A stretch of 64,000 nt of DNA from assembly GCA_951812575.1 (NCBI GenBank), contig OX638322.1:620001-684000 (forward strand), read 5' to 3'. A program made the translations under genes and the position numbers. Below are positions 33,349 through 41,582 of this stretch, piece by piece. This DNA comes from Candidatus Binatia bacterium (GTDB taxonomy: Bacteria > Desulfobacterota > Binatia > Bin18). The notes under the pieces are model-generated. The model saw only the letters and a list, made by a program, of their open reading frames with translations. It did no database searches and was not told the DNA's origin. Positions within the stretch are counted from its first letter, which is position 1; each line of letters begins with the position of its first letter.

Positions 33349-34476
33349 CTACAAGGTTTTCTCGAATACCCGGTAGGTCTTGTATACCTGAGCGCCCATG
33401 CGTTCGAGACCACGCCGCATGGCCCAGTTCTCTTCAAGAATCCACGAACATTCAACCAGACGATAACCGTAGGCTGGGACGTCTTGCCAGAGTTTGAGAT
33501 ACAGCATGGCGTCAAGCCCACGCACCCGCACGTCTGGGTTGGTGCCGAGCAAGAGAATCCGCAGGGCATCAATCCGGCGTCGATACCACAGAAACTTGAG
33601 GAAGCCCAACGGGAATAATCTGCCGTTCATGTGACGCAGAGCCTGATTATAGTCCGGCAGGGCAAGAGCAAAACCGACGGGCCGATTATCCAATTCCGCA
33701 ATGAGACACAGCGTCGGATCAGCAACGAGGCGAAGCGTATGCGCAAGCAGATCCACCTCTGCGGCAGTCATCGGCACAAAACCCCAGTTGTGTTCCCAAG
33801 CCTTATGGTAGATAGCGTGCAACAGGCGGACTTCCTCTTCGAACCGCCGGACATCGATTGACCGAATCGTGATGGCCTGTTTCTTCTGTAGGCGCTGTAC
33901 TCCACGCACGAGCCGCTCGGGGATAGTCGCATCTGCACGCAGATCAATGAGATAGGCCAACAGGTCCTTGGCCCTGGCATAGCCCGCGCTTCGGAGCAGC
34001 CGGGCATAGTAGGGGCGATGGTGGGGCATCATCACCATGGGAGCCGTCTGGAAACCCTCGACCAACAGTCCACATTCCTCGTTGGTCGAGAAGCTCAGCG
34101 GTCCCCGAATGCTCCGCACTCCGCGCCGACCGACCCACTCTTCCGCGGCGGCCAATAAGGCCTGGGCAACCTCCTGGTCGTCAGTACTCTCAAAAAAACC
34201 GAAGAAGCCGACCGACTCCTTGTGAAATTGGATATGCCGATGATTGACAATGGCCGCAATCCGTCCCACGACTCGCCCATTCAGGCGGGCAAGAAAATAC
34301 TGGACATCGGCGTGTTTGTGGAAAGGATGCTTTTTTGGAGAGAGGAGTTTTTTCAGCTCAAAAAGCAGCGGCGGGACCCAAGCCGGGTCAGCGCGATACA
34401 GTTGCCACGGCAGTTGAGTGAAATGACGCAAGTCCCGCCGGTTACGGACCGGGGTTATCCATACGTCTCTGGACAT
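33349..34476 (-). CDS. GNAT-fold acyltransferase, bacterial ceramide synthase (bCerS)-like
   Basis: The 375-residue protein has the architecture LPWQLYRADPAWVPPLLFELKKLL, HADVQYFLARLNGRVVGRIAA, FGFFESTDDQEVAQALLAAAEEW, GPLSFSTNEECGLLVEGFQ and MPHHRPYYARLLRSAGY, with two GNAT-like halves. This uncharacterised-looking GNAT family includes the Caulobacter bacterial ceramide synthase. Here it is next to serine palmitoyltransferase and a CerR-like reductase, the same trio as in Caulobacter. Predicted role: N-acylation of the sphingoid base (or 3-keto base) with acyl-CoA or acyl-ACP. The family is also found outside sphingolipid loci, so context carries much of the weight. No clear Shine-Dalgarno at ATG 34476. 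Confidence 0.72.
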   Translation of the reverse strand: MSRDVWITPVRNRRDLRHFTQLPWQLYRADPAWVPPLLFELKKLLSPKKHPFHKHADVQYFLARLNGRVVGRIAAIVNHRHIQFHKESVGFFGFFESTDDQEVAQALLAAAEEWVGRRGVRSIRGPLSFSTNEECGLLVEGFQTAPMVMMPHHRPYYARLLRSAGYARAKDLLAYLIDLRADATIPERLVRGVQRLQKKQAITIRSIDVRRFEEEVRLLHAIYHKAWEHNWGFVPMTAAEVDLLAHTLRLVADPTLCLIAELDNRPVGFALALPDYNQALRHMNGRLFPLGFLKFLWYRRRIDALRILLLGTNPDVRVRGLDAMLYLKLWQDVPAYGYRLVECSWILEENWAMRRGLERMGAQVYKTYRVFEKTL

Positions 34477-34544
34477 CTATAGCGTGGTACAGCTGGGTCT
34501 GCTCGGCACTCACTAAAATATTACCCGGTACAGAGAAAGCGCTC

Positions 34545-35738
34545 CTACACGGCAACCTTCTCCACCTGGATGTGGGGCCGGATACGGGCAAAGACATCTA
34601 AGACAAAGTCAATTTGTTCATCGGTGTGGGTTGCCATCATGGAAATCCGAATCCGACACGAATTCTCAGGCACGGCCGGCGGAATAACCGGATTGGTAAA
34701 GACGCCGGAGTCAAACAATTCCTTCCAGATCATGCCCATGAGCCACATATCCCCGACAATAATGGGAATCACCGGCGTATCACTCGTCCCGATATCATAG
34801 CCCAGACTCCTGAGCCCAGCCTGCATGCGGCGAGTATTGCGCCACAGGGCCGTACGTCGTTCGGGTTCTTCTTCAATAATCTGCAGGGCGGTTAATACCG
34901 TAGCCACCGACGGCGGCGGCATGCTGGCGCTAAAAATCAAAGAGCGGGCGTGGTGTTTCAGATAGTGAATAACCGGCTCCGGACCAGCCACCACACCGCC
35001 AATCGCGGCCAAAGACTTGGAGAATGACGACATAATAAGACCGACTCGGTCCTCTACGCCGAAATGCTGCGCCGTACCACCACCGTTCTTGCCCAACACC
35101 CCAAAGGAATGGGCATCATCAACCATAATCTCGGCATGGTACTGCTCGGCTAGGGCAACCAAACTCGGCAGGTCGGCGATATCGCCCTCCATGGAAAAAA
35201 TGCCATCGGTGACAATCAGCTTCCCCGCCTTGGGCGGGGTCTTCTGCAACTGCTGTTCCAGGGTTTCAAGATCCCCATGCGGATAGCGCAGCACCGTCCC
35301 GTGGGCAAGCTGAGAACCGTCTACCGCGCTGGCGTGATCGAGCTTGTCCAGATAGAGATAATCTCTTTTTCCGATCAGGGTTGCCAGAATACCTAAATTG
35401 GTCTGATAGCCCGTACTGAAAACGAGCGCGGCCTCTTTGTTGAGAAAACGGGCTAAGCGGTCTTCGAGTTCATCGTGCAAGTCCAGCGTCCCGTTTAAGA
35501 AGCGGCTGCCGGTACACCCACTGCCATAGCGTCTGAGGGCGGCCTCGGCCGCGGCCAACACCTGGGGGTGATGGGTCAGGCCAAGATAATTATTGGAGCC
35601 CATCATCACCTTGGGCTCCCCTCGCACCATGACCTCGGTGCCTTCAGACGATTCTATTGGTGTAAAAAACGGATAATACCCAGTCGCCTGAGCCTCCCGA
35701 GCACGGGTAAAGCGAGCGCATTTCTCGAACAGATTCAT
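34545..35738 (-). CDS. spt: Serine palmitoyltransferase (alpha-oxoamine synthase)
   Basis: This 397-residue PLP enzyme contains GSNNYLGLT (47-55) and YGSGCTGSRFLNGTLDLH (71-88), which is typical of serine palmitoyltransferases and unlike KBL or BioF. It also has LDHAS (His135 stacking on PLP), VDDAHSFG (Asp208, His210) and Lys241 in SSFSKSLAAIGG as the Schiff base. It condenses serine with a long-chain acyl thioester to 3-ketosphinganine, the first step of sphingolipid synthesis. ATG at 35738 has GGGGGAGGGG upstream; the frame extends to 35906 without support. Gene order CerR-SPT-GNAT on one strand supports a pathway operon. No ACP gene lies between, unlike Caulobacter. Confidence 0.88.
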   Translation of the reverse strand: MNLFEKCARFTRAREAQATGYYPFFTPIESSEGTEVMVRGEPKVMMGSNNYLGLTHHPQVLAAAEAALRRYGSGCTGSRFLNGTLDLHDELEDRLARFLNKEAALVFSTGYQTNLGILATLIGKRDYLYLDKLDHASAVDGSQLAHGTVLRYPHGDLETLEQQLQKTPPKAGKLIVTDGIFSMEGDIADLPSLVALAEQYHAEIMVDDAHSFGVLGKNGGGTAQHFGVEDRVGLIMSSFSKSLAAIGGVVAGPEPVIHYLKHHARSLIFSASMPPPSVATVLTALQIIEEEPERRTALWRNTRRMQAGLRSLGYDIGTSDTPVIPIIVGDMWLMGMIWKELFDSGVFTNPVIPPAVPENSCRIRISMMATHTDEQIDFVLDVFARIRPHIQVEKVAV

Positions 35739-35832
35739 CCCCTCCCCCTCTCTCCATGACATCCCCGATTGCCGGTTTGCGCGGCAAGCTGCGGCTTCAG
35801 TTTCATCCCAGTCTCCCCAATGATGACGCTTG

Positions 35833-36882
35833 CTATAACCAGGTCTGCTGTTTATACCAAGCCGCGGTTTCAGCACACCCGGTTGCCAGCGGTATCTGCG
35901 CCTCAAACCCTAACTCCTGCTTGGCCAGCACGGTTTCGCACAGCCAACCGGGAGCGAGGAGTTCCTTGACTTTTTCGCGGTTGAATATCGTTGCTCGCCC
36001 GATGACGGCGGCTCCTCCTTCGCTCACGGCTGCCGCCATCTGCACGAGAAACCGGGGGATACGAACCATATGGACTGAACGCCCAACGGCCCGGCTTATG
36101 CACGTGGCAATTTCGCTCCAGTCATAGGAGCGTGATTCTGCCACGTGGTAGATTCCACGTGCTTCTGGCATGGTAGCTGCGCGGAGCAGCGCCTGGACGA
36201 GATCGGTAACGTGGACGAGTTGCACAACGCTCTCCGGGCCTGCTGGCAGCGGCAAAACACCACGGGCAGCAAGACGGAAGAGCAAAAAGAAGTCTTTCTC
36301 GCGTGGGCCGTAGACCACCGGCGCGCGGAGCATAACAACCTCGAAGGCATCGGACGCAGCGCAGCAAGCCTGTTCTCCGACGAGCTTACTCCGCCCATAG
36401 GCAGTAATCGGATGTGGCTCGTCGCGCGGTTCAACCGGCCGGCCGTCTTGTGCCGGACCCGCCGCCGCGAGTGAGCTCAAATAAACCAGTCGCCGTGGGC
36501 GCGGCTGCGCGACCCGCATGGCCTGAACGAGCCTCTGCGTTCCCTCGGCATTCGAGCGCAGGTACTCCTCCTCTGTGTGTGCTTTGGTCACTGCCGCAAG
36601 ATGAAAGACGGTGTCGACTTGCGAGACGGCTCGCGTCAGGCTGTATCGGTCTTCTAACCTGCCCTGGACCAGTTCGACCTTGTCAGCCTGCTCGTGGGCA
36701 AGCCGAGCGCTATCGCTCGTCGGACGAACGAGCACACGCGGTCGGACGCCTTGTTCGATGAGCGCATCAACAAGGTGCGAGCCAATAAAGCCAGTTCCTC
36801 CGGTCACAAGGACACGGGTGTCTGCCTTCACCAGCGGGGCGCGTGGTGTTATCCCTCGGAGACTCACAATAGCTCGAATCAC
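35833..36882 (-). CDS. NAD-dependent epimerase/reductase, CerR-like
   Basis: This 349-residue extended SDR has the cofactor loop TGGTGFIG (27-34), the TVFHLAAVTKA strand and the catalytic YGRSK. CerR, the 3-ketosphinganine (or 3-keto-ceramide) reductase of Caulobacter, belongs to this NAD-epimerase-like group. It is 94 bases upstream of the serine palmitoyltransferase on the same strand. The start given is GTG 36882 without a clear ribosome site; the protein fold would also be complete from the GTG near codon 18. It probably reduces the keto sphingoid intermediate with NADPH. Other sugar or sterol substrates cannot be excluded on sequence alone. Confidence 0.78.
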   Translation of the reverse strand: MIRAIVSLRGITPRAPLVKADTRVLVTGGTGFIGSHLVDALIEQGVRPRVLVRPTSDSARLAHEQADKVELVQGRLEDRYSLTRAVSQVDTVFHLAAVTKAHTEEEYLRSNAEGTQRLVQAMRVAQPRPRRLVYLSSLAAAGPAQDGRPVEPRDEPHPITAYGRSKLVGEQACCAASDAFEVVMLRAPVVYGPREKDFFLLFRLAARGVLPLPAGPESVVQLVHVTDLVQALLRAATMPEARGIYHVAESRSYDWSEIATCISRAVGRSVHMVRIPRFLVQMAAAVSEGGAAVIGRATIFNREKVKELLAPGWLCETVLAKQELGFEAQIPLATGCAETAAWYKQQTWL

Positions 36883-37092
36883 GTAAAGTCGGACGCTAGA
36901 TAACAGATTTCCTCAATTTAACCAAGGGGTAACATAGCCAACATGGCGTTTTGCTCATAATAACGTTGTTCCTAAATATACTTTCCCGTCGTTTCACAAC
37001 ACTCCCTTGACAAGGCTGTTCTGGTCGCTCTTATAGAGGCTCCTGTATGATGAGGCGGCAGAGCCCGAGGCAAATAACCGGAGCATTCATCT

Positions 37093-38187
37093 GTGGCGTC
37101 CCAAAACGAATTTCTTGGCGAGATATCGGACGAGCAGTTCGCGGCGCGGGTGCGGAAGCACTTTGCCTCTGTGTTCCAGCCCAAGGCGCTCATCTACTGG
37201 CTCGATCTCTTGCTGTCTTCTTTGCTGGGCTGGACGGCCTTTTGGTTGAGTGTCCAGCACCCATTCGGCTCTCTGGCCCATCTCGCAACGACGAGTACCG
37301 CTCTCCTCGCCCTTCTCCGCGCGGCCTTATTCATGCATGAAATTGCCCACCAGAAGCGGGGCAGCCTGCCTGGTTTTGAATACGCTTGGCACGCCTTGGT
37401 CGGTCTGCCGTTCATGCTGCCCAGTCTCATGTATGTGGGCTCACATGGGGACCACCACCGACCTCACACCTTCGGGACAGCCGACGACCCCGAGTATGTG
37501 CCGCTCGTTCAGGGCACTCTCCTCGGCCTGGTCTGGTTTGTTCTGAGCGTCTGCGTTGTGCCCATCTTGTTGCCACTGCGATGGGGGATCATCGGTCCGC
37601 TTTCGTTTGTTATCCCCCCGTTACGAAAGATCGTTATTCAGCGGGCTTCCACCCTGGTGATTAATCCGGCGTATCGTCGCCCCCTGCCGGGAAAGCGGTA
37701 TCGGTTACGGTGGCTCAGCCAAGAATGGACGGCCGCGCTGGTTGCCTGGCTGGTGGGCATAAGCTGGTACACAGGACAGTTACCGAGCGTCTGGCTCGTG
37801 CAGTGGTATGTCGTGACGGCTGGCATGTTGATCGTGAACCAAATCCGGACCTTAGCCGCTCACCGGTATGACAATACCGGACGGCGGTTGAGTGTGACCG
37901 AGCAGCTGCTCGATTCCGTCAATATGTGCGGCTGGCCAGCGCCAACCGTTCTTGCCGCCCCGGTGGGTCTGCGCTATCACGCCCTCCACCACCTCTTACC
38001 CAACGTCCCCTACCACAGCCTCGGGCGGCTCCATCGTCACTTGCAAGCGGAATTGCCCCCTACTGGTGTCTATCCGCAGACCGTTGAACGCGGTATTCTC
38101 TCGGCCATCAGAAGTCTGGTCGACCGGATAGGCCGGCGTCGCCGCACTGCCTCGCTTAGCGAAGAGCACGTTGGCGAAGAAGCTTAA
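37093..38187 (+). CDS. Membrane fatty-acid desaturase-family protein
   Basis: The 364-residue protein has histidine boxes HEIAHQ, HGDHHRPH and HALHHLLPNVPYH, with AAHRYDN between, and about four to six membrane segments. This is the di-iron fatty-acid desaturase/hydroxylase fold. Start is GTG at 37093 (peptide MASQNEFLGE). The distal box HALHHLLPNVPYHSLGRLH is that of the acyl-lipid desaturase group. Being divergent from the CerR gene, it may modify the ceramide or its acyl chain (inference). Its last 32 bases overlap the 3' end of the convergent Tam41-like gene. Confidence 0.85.
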   Translation: MASQNEFLGEISDEQFAARVRKHFASVFQPKALIYWLDLLLSSLLGWTAFWLSVQHPFGSLAHLATTSTALLALLRAALFMHEIAHQKRGSLPGFEYAWHALVGLPFMLPSLMYVGSHGDHHRPHTFGTADDPEYVPLVQGTLLGLVWFVLSVCVVPILLPLRWGIIGPLSFVIPPLRKIVIQRASTLVINPAYRRPLPGKRYRLRWLSQEWTAALVAWLVGISWYTGQLPSVWLVQWYVVTAGMLIVNQIRTLAAHRYDNTGRRLSVTEQLLDSVNMCGWPAPTVLAAPVGLRYHALHHLLPNVPYHSLGRLHRHLQAELPPTGVYPQTVERGILSAIRSLVDRIGRRRRTASLSEEHVGEEA

Positions 38188-39139
38188 ACAATACCGGCCA
38201 GCCTAAGAGCAGTGGGTAGCGCCGCTGTCGCTCCGAGAGCTCAACCCTCACCCCGGTATGCCGGCCCAGTTTCCATAAGACATAGGGCAGCCAATCGTCA
38301 AAGGTCAGCGCGGTTTTGAAGAGGCGTACGGTATACAGACATTTTGCTCCCGTCGCCCGGACTGCCCAACTGACCCGCCCGGTCCAGCGTGCCCGCCGTG
38401 GCAGAGCGACCGACCACTGTCCAGCGCTTTCTCGGCAGACGCATCTCCCCTGCTGCTCCAGGAACTGGAGCCCCAACCGCGCGACGCGGTCGTAGCGCTC
38501 CGGCGAGGCCGCGTATAACGCCCGGACGGTTTCCGACCGTTCGGTCCGCAGCTCGGTCCGATACGTTTCTCGAAACCCCCGCTGCCAGAGGGCGGCAAGG
38601 GAAAAAGATCGGCTCCAATCATTCCGCGCGAAAAAGGGAATGACGCGAGAAAGAAATGTGAGCGTAGCTTGTGTTGCGGCGTGTATGACGCGGTCCTGCA
38701 CCGCCTCGCTGCGCGCAAACACGAGCCGCGTCGGCTGACAAAAGCGTGCCCAGATAATAGCAGGGACCACGGCTAGAGTAGTCGCAACCTCAAAATCGGC
38801 AGTCGAGATAACCGCATACTTCGCCCGGAGCGTCCGCGGACCCTGCCTGGCCTCGATATAGAATACATTCGGCGGCAGCAGCGCGTTCAGCCATCTGAGC
38901 AGCGGCCGATTATAGAAAGACCGATACGAGCGGACGAGAACGTAAAAATCGAGCACCGCATCAGCCGTCTGCTGGGTGCGGAGGCAGGAACCGTAAAACA
39001 GCACGGCGTCAATCGCCTCGGCATGACGCTGTTGGATTTCCGCAGCCACCACTTGGACGGCTTCAGGCACCGGCTGGGTCCACTCTTGGACCAAGAAATC
39101 CGTCAGGGCAGGCAGCGGTGCTTGCACTTCGTCTCGCAT
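38156..39139 (-). CDS. Nucleotidyltransferase-fold protein resembling Tam41 CDP-DAG synthase
   Basis: The protein has 327 residues. The N-terminal part shows a pol-beta nucleotidyltransferase pattern: FYGSCLR (48-54), LDFYVLV (63-69) and KYAVIS (107-112). This order (YGSG, LDFxF/V, KYGVIS) is that of Tam41, the CTP:phosphatidate cytidylyltransferase of mitochondria. Only one of the two catalytic carboxylates of the DxD-type strand is clear (D64). The C-terminal half is basic and helical with Trp. Its ATG is two bases after the stop of the kinase-like gene (TGAGTATG). Hypothesis: it activates a phospholipid or ceramide-phosphate with CTP. The Tam41 assignment is from memory of motifs and needs a profile search. 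Confidence 0.55.
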   Translation of the reverse strand: MRDEVQAPLPALTDFLVQEWTQPVPEAVQVVAAEIQQRHAEAIDAVLFYGSCLRTQQTADAVLDFYVLVRSYRSFYNRPLLRWLNALLPPNVFYIEARQGPRTLRAKYAVISTADFEVATTLAVVPAIIWARFCQPTRLVFARSEAVQDRVIHAATQATLTFLSRVIPFFARNDWSRSFSLAALWQRGFRETYRTELRTERSETVRALYAASPERYDRVARLGLQFLEQQGRCVCRESAGQWSVALPRRARWTGRVSWAVRATGAKCLYTVRLFKTALTFDDWLPYVLWKLGRHTGVRVELSERQRRYPLLLGWPVLFKLLRQRALR

Positions 39140-39141
39140 AC

Positions 39142-40125
39142 TCAGGCTCGAATAAAACGGAGTCGATGATCCGTCGCAAGATGCAGGGTCCGGCCGGGCG
39201 GCGACTCAAAGAGCTCTCCATCAATAGTGTAACCACAGTCCATCTGCAGGGTCAGGCGCTCAACATTGTGGCTGCAATAGCCCGAGTCCAGCGCAAACGG
39301 CGGCGGGGGAAGCCCACGTAAGACCTTCCAGACCGCAACCGGGCTCCGCGTGGCATTGGCTGCAATGGCGGTAAACCGGAGCGGGGCCTCTTCGGTTCCC
39401 CAAAACGGACAGAGACGCAGGAAGAGCCGTTTCAGCGTGGTCGCCATCACGAGTTGAAATGGCTTTGTTTCAAGTCGGTCTGTGGGCGTTTCCTTTGCCG
39501 TCGCCTTGTGATTGAAGGCCAGACCAATATCATCCGGAGCAAAAATTCCGGTGGGGGATCCGCTCGCTACCCGCAGGAGGGCTCCGCCCAAAAAGAGTCC
39601 GGCGCCGAACAGGCCCTGTAAACGCCGCTCGGGATAGAGCTGATGCTTAAAGGCGAGCGCCCGCTGGATCACACCGGCACCGAAAAACATGCCATATTGA
39701 GGACTCGTGCCTGGGCCGGAGTCGACGCGCAACATCGGCCGCCTCACCACGCGTCGCTCCAGTGTATTGGCCCGCAGCGCGCGGACCAGAGCAACGAGGC
39801 CAGCGGCTGGCGGAGCGGTATTGCCGATATCCGCAGCGCTCATATTTGTTCGTCCGCCGGGCAGAGGCGCAATAGCCGGCAGTGGTTCAAAAATTGAGCC
39901 GGCCAGGACTTCGGTCAAGACGCGTTGCAGCGTTCCATCCCCGCCGTCCACAGCCAGGAGGGTCACGCCTCGGCGAGCGAGGCAGGCAAGCGCTTCGGGC
40001 ACGTCTGCACTCGAGCGCGTCGTCACATGCACGACCTCGGGCGCGTCCTCAAGAGTCTGCTTGAGTGCGGTCGGGGAAGCGCGGCTCAGACCGGCGTGGC
40101 AATTACTGAGAAGACCCAGTCGCAC
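39142..40125 (-). CDS. Diacylglycerol/ceramide-kinase-like lipid kinase
   Basis: The 327-residue protein belongs to the DAGK catalytic family (YegS/LCB5/ceramide kinase). ATP loop GGDGT (61-65) is intact, PLPGGRTNMSA replaces the usual PxGTxND, and YTIDGE near the end gives the late Asp-Gly-Glu motif. The Caulobacter ceramide kinase CpgB belongs to this same family, so beside SPT genes a ceramide kinase is the natural reading. A diacylglycerol kinase remains possible. Start is GTG at 40125; it overlaps the end of a small coupled frame. It is tightly linked to the CDP-alcohol phosphotransferase upstream and the Tam41-like gene downstream. Confidence 0.8.
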   Translation of the reverse strand: MRLGLLSNCHAGLSRASPTALKQTLEDAPEVVHVTTRSSADVPEALACLARRGVTLLAVDGGDGTLQRVLTEVLAGSIFEPLPAIAPLPGGRTNMSAADIGNTAPPAAGLVALVRALRANTLERRVVRRPMLRVDSGPGTSPQYGMFFGAGVIQRALAFKHQLYPERRLQGLFGAGLFLGGALLRVASGSPTGIFAPDDIGLAFNHKATAKETPTDRLETKPFQLVMATTLKRLFLRLCPFWGTEEAPLRFTAIAANATRSPVAVWKVLRGLPPPPFALDSGYCSHNVERLTLQMDCGYTIDGELFESPPGRTLHLATDHRLRFIRA

Positions 40126-40243
40126 GGAAGCCCCGGAATGCAGACCGTCCCAGCCTGTCCACGAGTAGCCCCAAGCCGGCCAGAATCATTCCTGGCCAAT
40201 ACGGCCTGCGCTGGAACCCGCACGCCAACACTCTGGTCCTCAT
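40103..40243 (-). CDS. Small coupled membrane-type frame (46 aa), candidate
   Basis: The ATG overlaps the TGA of the CDP-alcohol phosphotransferase (ATGA, 40243-40240). The frame encodes MRTRVLACGFQRRPYWPGMI followed by LAGLGLLVDRLGRSAFRG and ends 22 bases inside the lipid-kinase gene. One short hydrophobic stretch between basic ends suggests a small membrane protein, or simply a re-initiation leader that carries ribosomes to the kinase start. No family is known to me. Confidence 0.4.
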   Translation of the reverse strand: MRTRVLACGFQRRPYWPGMILAGLGLLVDRLGRSAFRGFRATGSSQ

Positions 40244-41466
40244 GCCGGCGTCCCCACTCCCTGCCAGGTCTGAATCGGCCGGCCGCGCCAGCGCTGGATA
40301 CCGGCCTGACCCAAGCGCAGAGTGTGAAACCCCAGAGAACAGACGGTCCAGACCGCAACCAGCCACAAGCCCAGGTCGGGGCGACCGGCAAGGACCCCGA
40401 GCGTTAACAGAATCAGATTCGGATTCCGGCGGGCGGTAATGGTCCGAAAAAACGAATCAATGGGACGCCACGAGTGAATTTCCAGGTGAAAAGCCAACAG
40501 AAAGAGTCCTTCGAGCAGCCGTCCGATAATATACCCGCCAAGGATAATCGCCACGACCGGATCATGCCAGATCAAGGCCGGAGAAAAGCTGCCCGCCAAG
40601 CCCATCGCCCAGGCGATATACCAGAATGGCGGGTGGACGAGGTCAAGACCGTGGTCCAGCACATGGCCCATGCGGCTTGAGGTGCAGGTGACGCGGGCCA
40701 GCTTGCCATCCACGGTATCCAAAAAGGTCATGAGCCAGGCAGCTACTAATCCGGGACCATATTGTCCCTGCAGAAAGAGCCAGGTCGCCACGCCCACTAA
40801 GGCCCAGCTCAGCCCGGTCACGCTATTGGGAGAAACATGGACGCGAGCCAGCAGACGCGTGACGGCGCGGGCGGGGAGCGGCCAGACCCACTTCGTGACC
40901 ACATCGGTAATACCCTTATACGCCGCGCGAAACATGCGGTTTTCAACCTGGGTCAGCGAGTCCGCGCACACCCGGAGCAGATAGGGAGGGTCGTATTTGC
41001 GGAGTGCCGAGGAATAGGCGGGAACCAGGTCGGCCGGAACCCGGCAGGGCAGGCGTTCCTGCTGCACCTCAGCCACCGGAGCGGTCAGGCCGGGCGGCAG
41101 TGCCGCTATCCGGCTCCCGGTTGTGACGAGCGCGACAATGGTTGCGGGTGAGTCCGGATCGACGAGCGCCAGGCTGCGGACGCCGCTGCGCTCAAGGCTC
41201 TGCTCAAGCAGTGCGCGGATTAGGCGCTCATCAAAAACATAATCGGTTCGGAACACCAGGAGTAGGCCGTCAGGGGGAACAGGCGGACCGGAGGTTCCGG
41301 TCGCAATCTGTTCATCCGACACACCCGCGGCGCGGAGGGTGCGACACAGCCGTTCTGCCGGCGAGAGGCCCCACACTTCAACCGGAGCGGCGAGATCGCT
41401 TTCAGCATGCACTGCCGAATCAGCCAGCCACACCTGAACACGCTCGGCTCCCGCCACCGGCTTCAT
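40240..41466 (-). CDS. CDP-alcohol phosphatidyltransferase with degenerate N-terminal domain (1)
   Basis: The protein has 408 residues. Residues 190-400 form a six-segment membrane CDP-alcohol phosphotransferase with all motif residues (D250, D253, G254, A257-R258, G267, D271, D275). The motif DTVDGKLAR continues to DHGLDLVHPP. Residues 1-180 look like a worn nucleotidyltransferase-type domain without a signature loop (LLLVFRTDYVFDERLIRALLEQS). The layout recalls archaeal inositol-phosphate cytidylyltransferase/phosphotransferase fusions. It would link a CDP-activated lipid with an alcohol-phosphate headgroup. ATG 41466 follows GGAGGAGCG. First in the operon with lipid kinase and Tam41-like genes. 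A paralogue sits at 45431. Confidence 0.85.
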   Translation of the reverse strand: MKPVAGAERVQVWLADSAVHAESDLAAPVEVWGLSPAERLCRTLRAAGVSDEQIATGTSGPPVPPDGLLLVFRTDYVFDERLIRALLEQSLERSGVRSLALVDPDSPATIVALVTTGSRIAALPPGLTAPVAEVQQERLPCRVPADLVPAYSSALRKYDPPYLLRVCADSLTQVENRMFRAAYKGITDVVTKWVWPLPARAVTRLLARVHVSPNSVTGLSWALVGVATWLFLQGQYGPGLVAAWLMTFLDTVDGKLARVTCTSSRMGHVLDHGLDLVHPPFWYIAWAMGLAGSFSPALIWHDPVVAIILGGYIIGRLLEGLFLLAFHLEIHSWRPIDSFFRTITARRNPNLILLTLGVLAGRPDLGLWLVAVWTVCSLGFHTLRLGQAGIQRWRGRPIQTWQGVGTPA

Positions 41467-41582
41467 ATCGCTCCTCCTCGTCAGGCTGCCGCTCTGACCG
41501 GGTCGCAGCCTGACACTGAGCGGTCTTATCATACGCCAGAAAGGTGGTATAGGTTGGAGAGAGCCGCCCGGAGCCAAACACC

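Noticed and set aside
34545..35738. 2-amino-3-ketobutyrate CoA ligase or BioF instead of SPT
   Set aside because: The YGSGCTGSRFLNGTLDLH segment and the neighbouring CerR- and GNAT-type genes fit serine palmitoyltransferase better.
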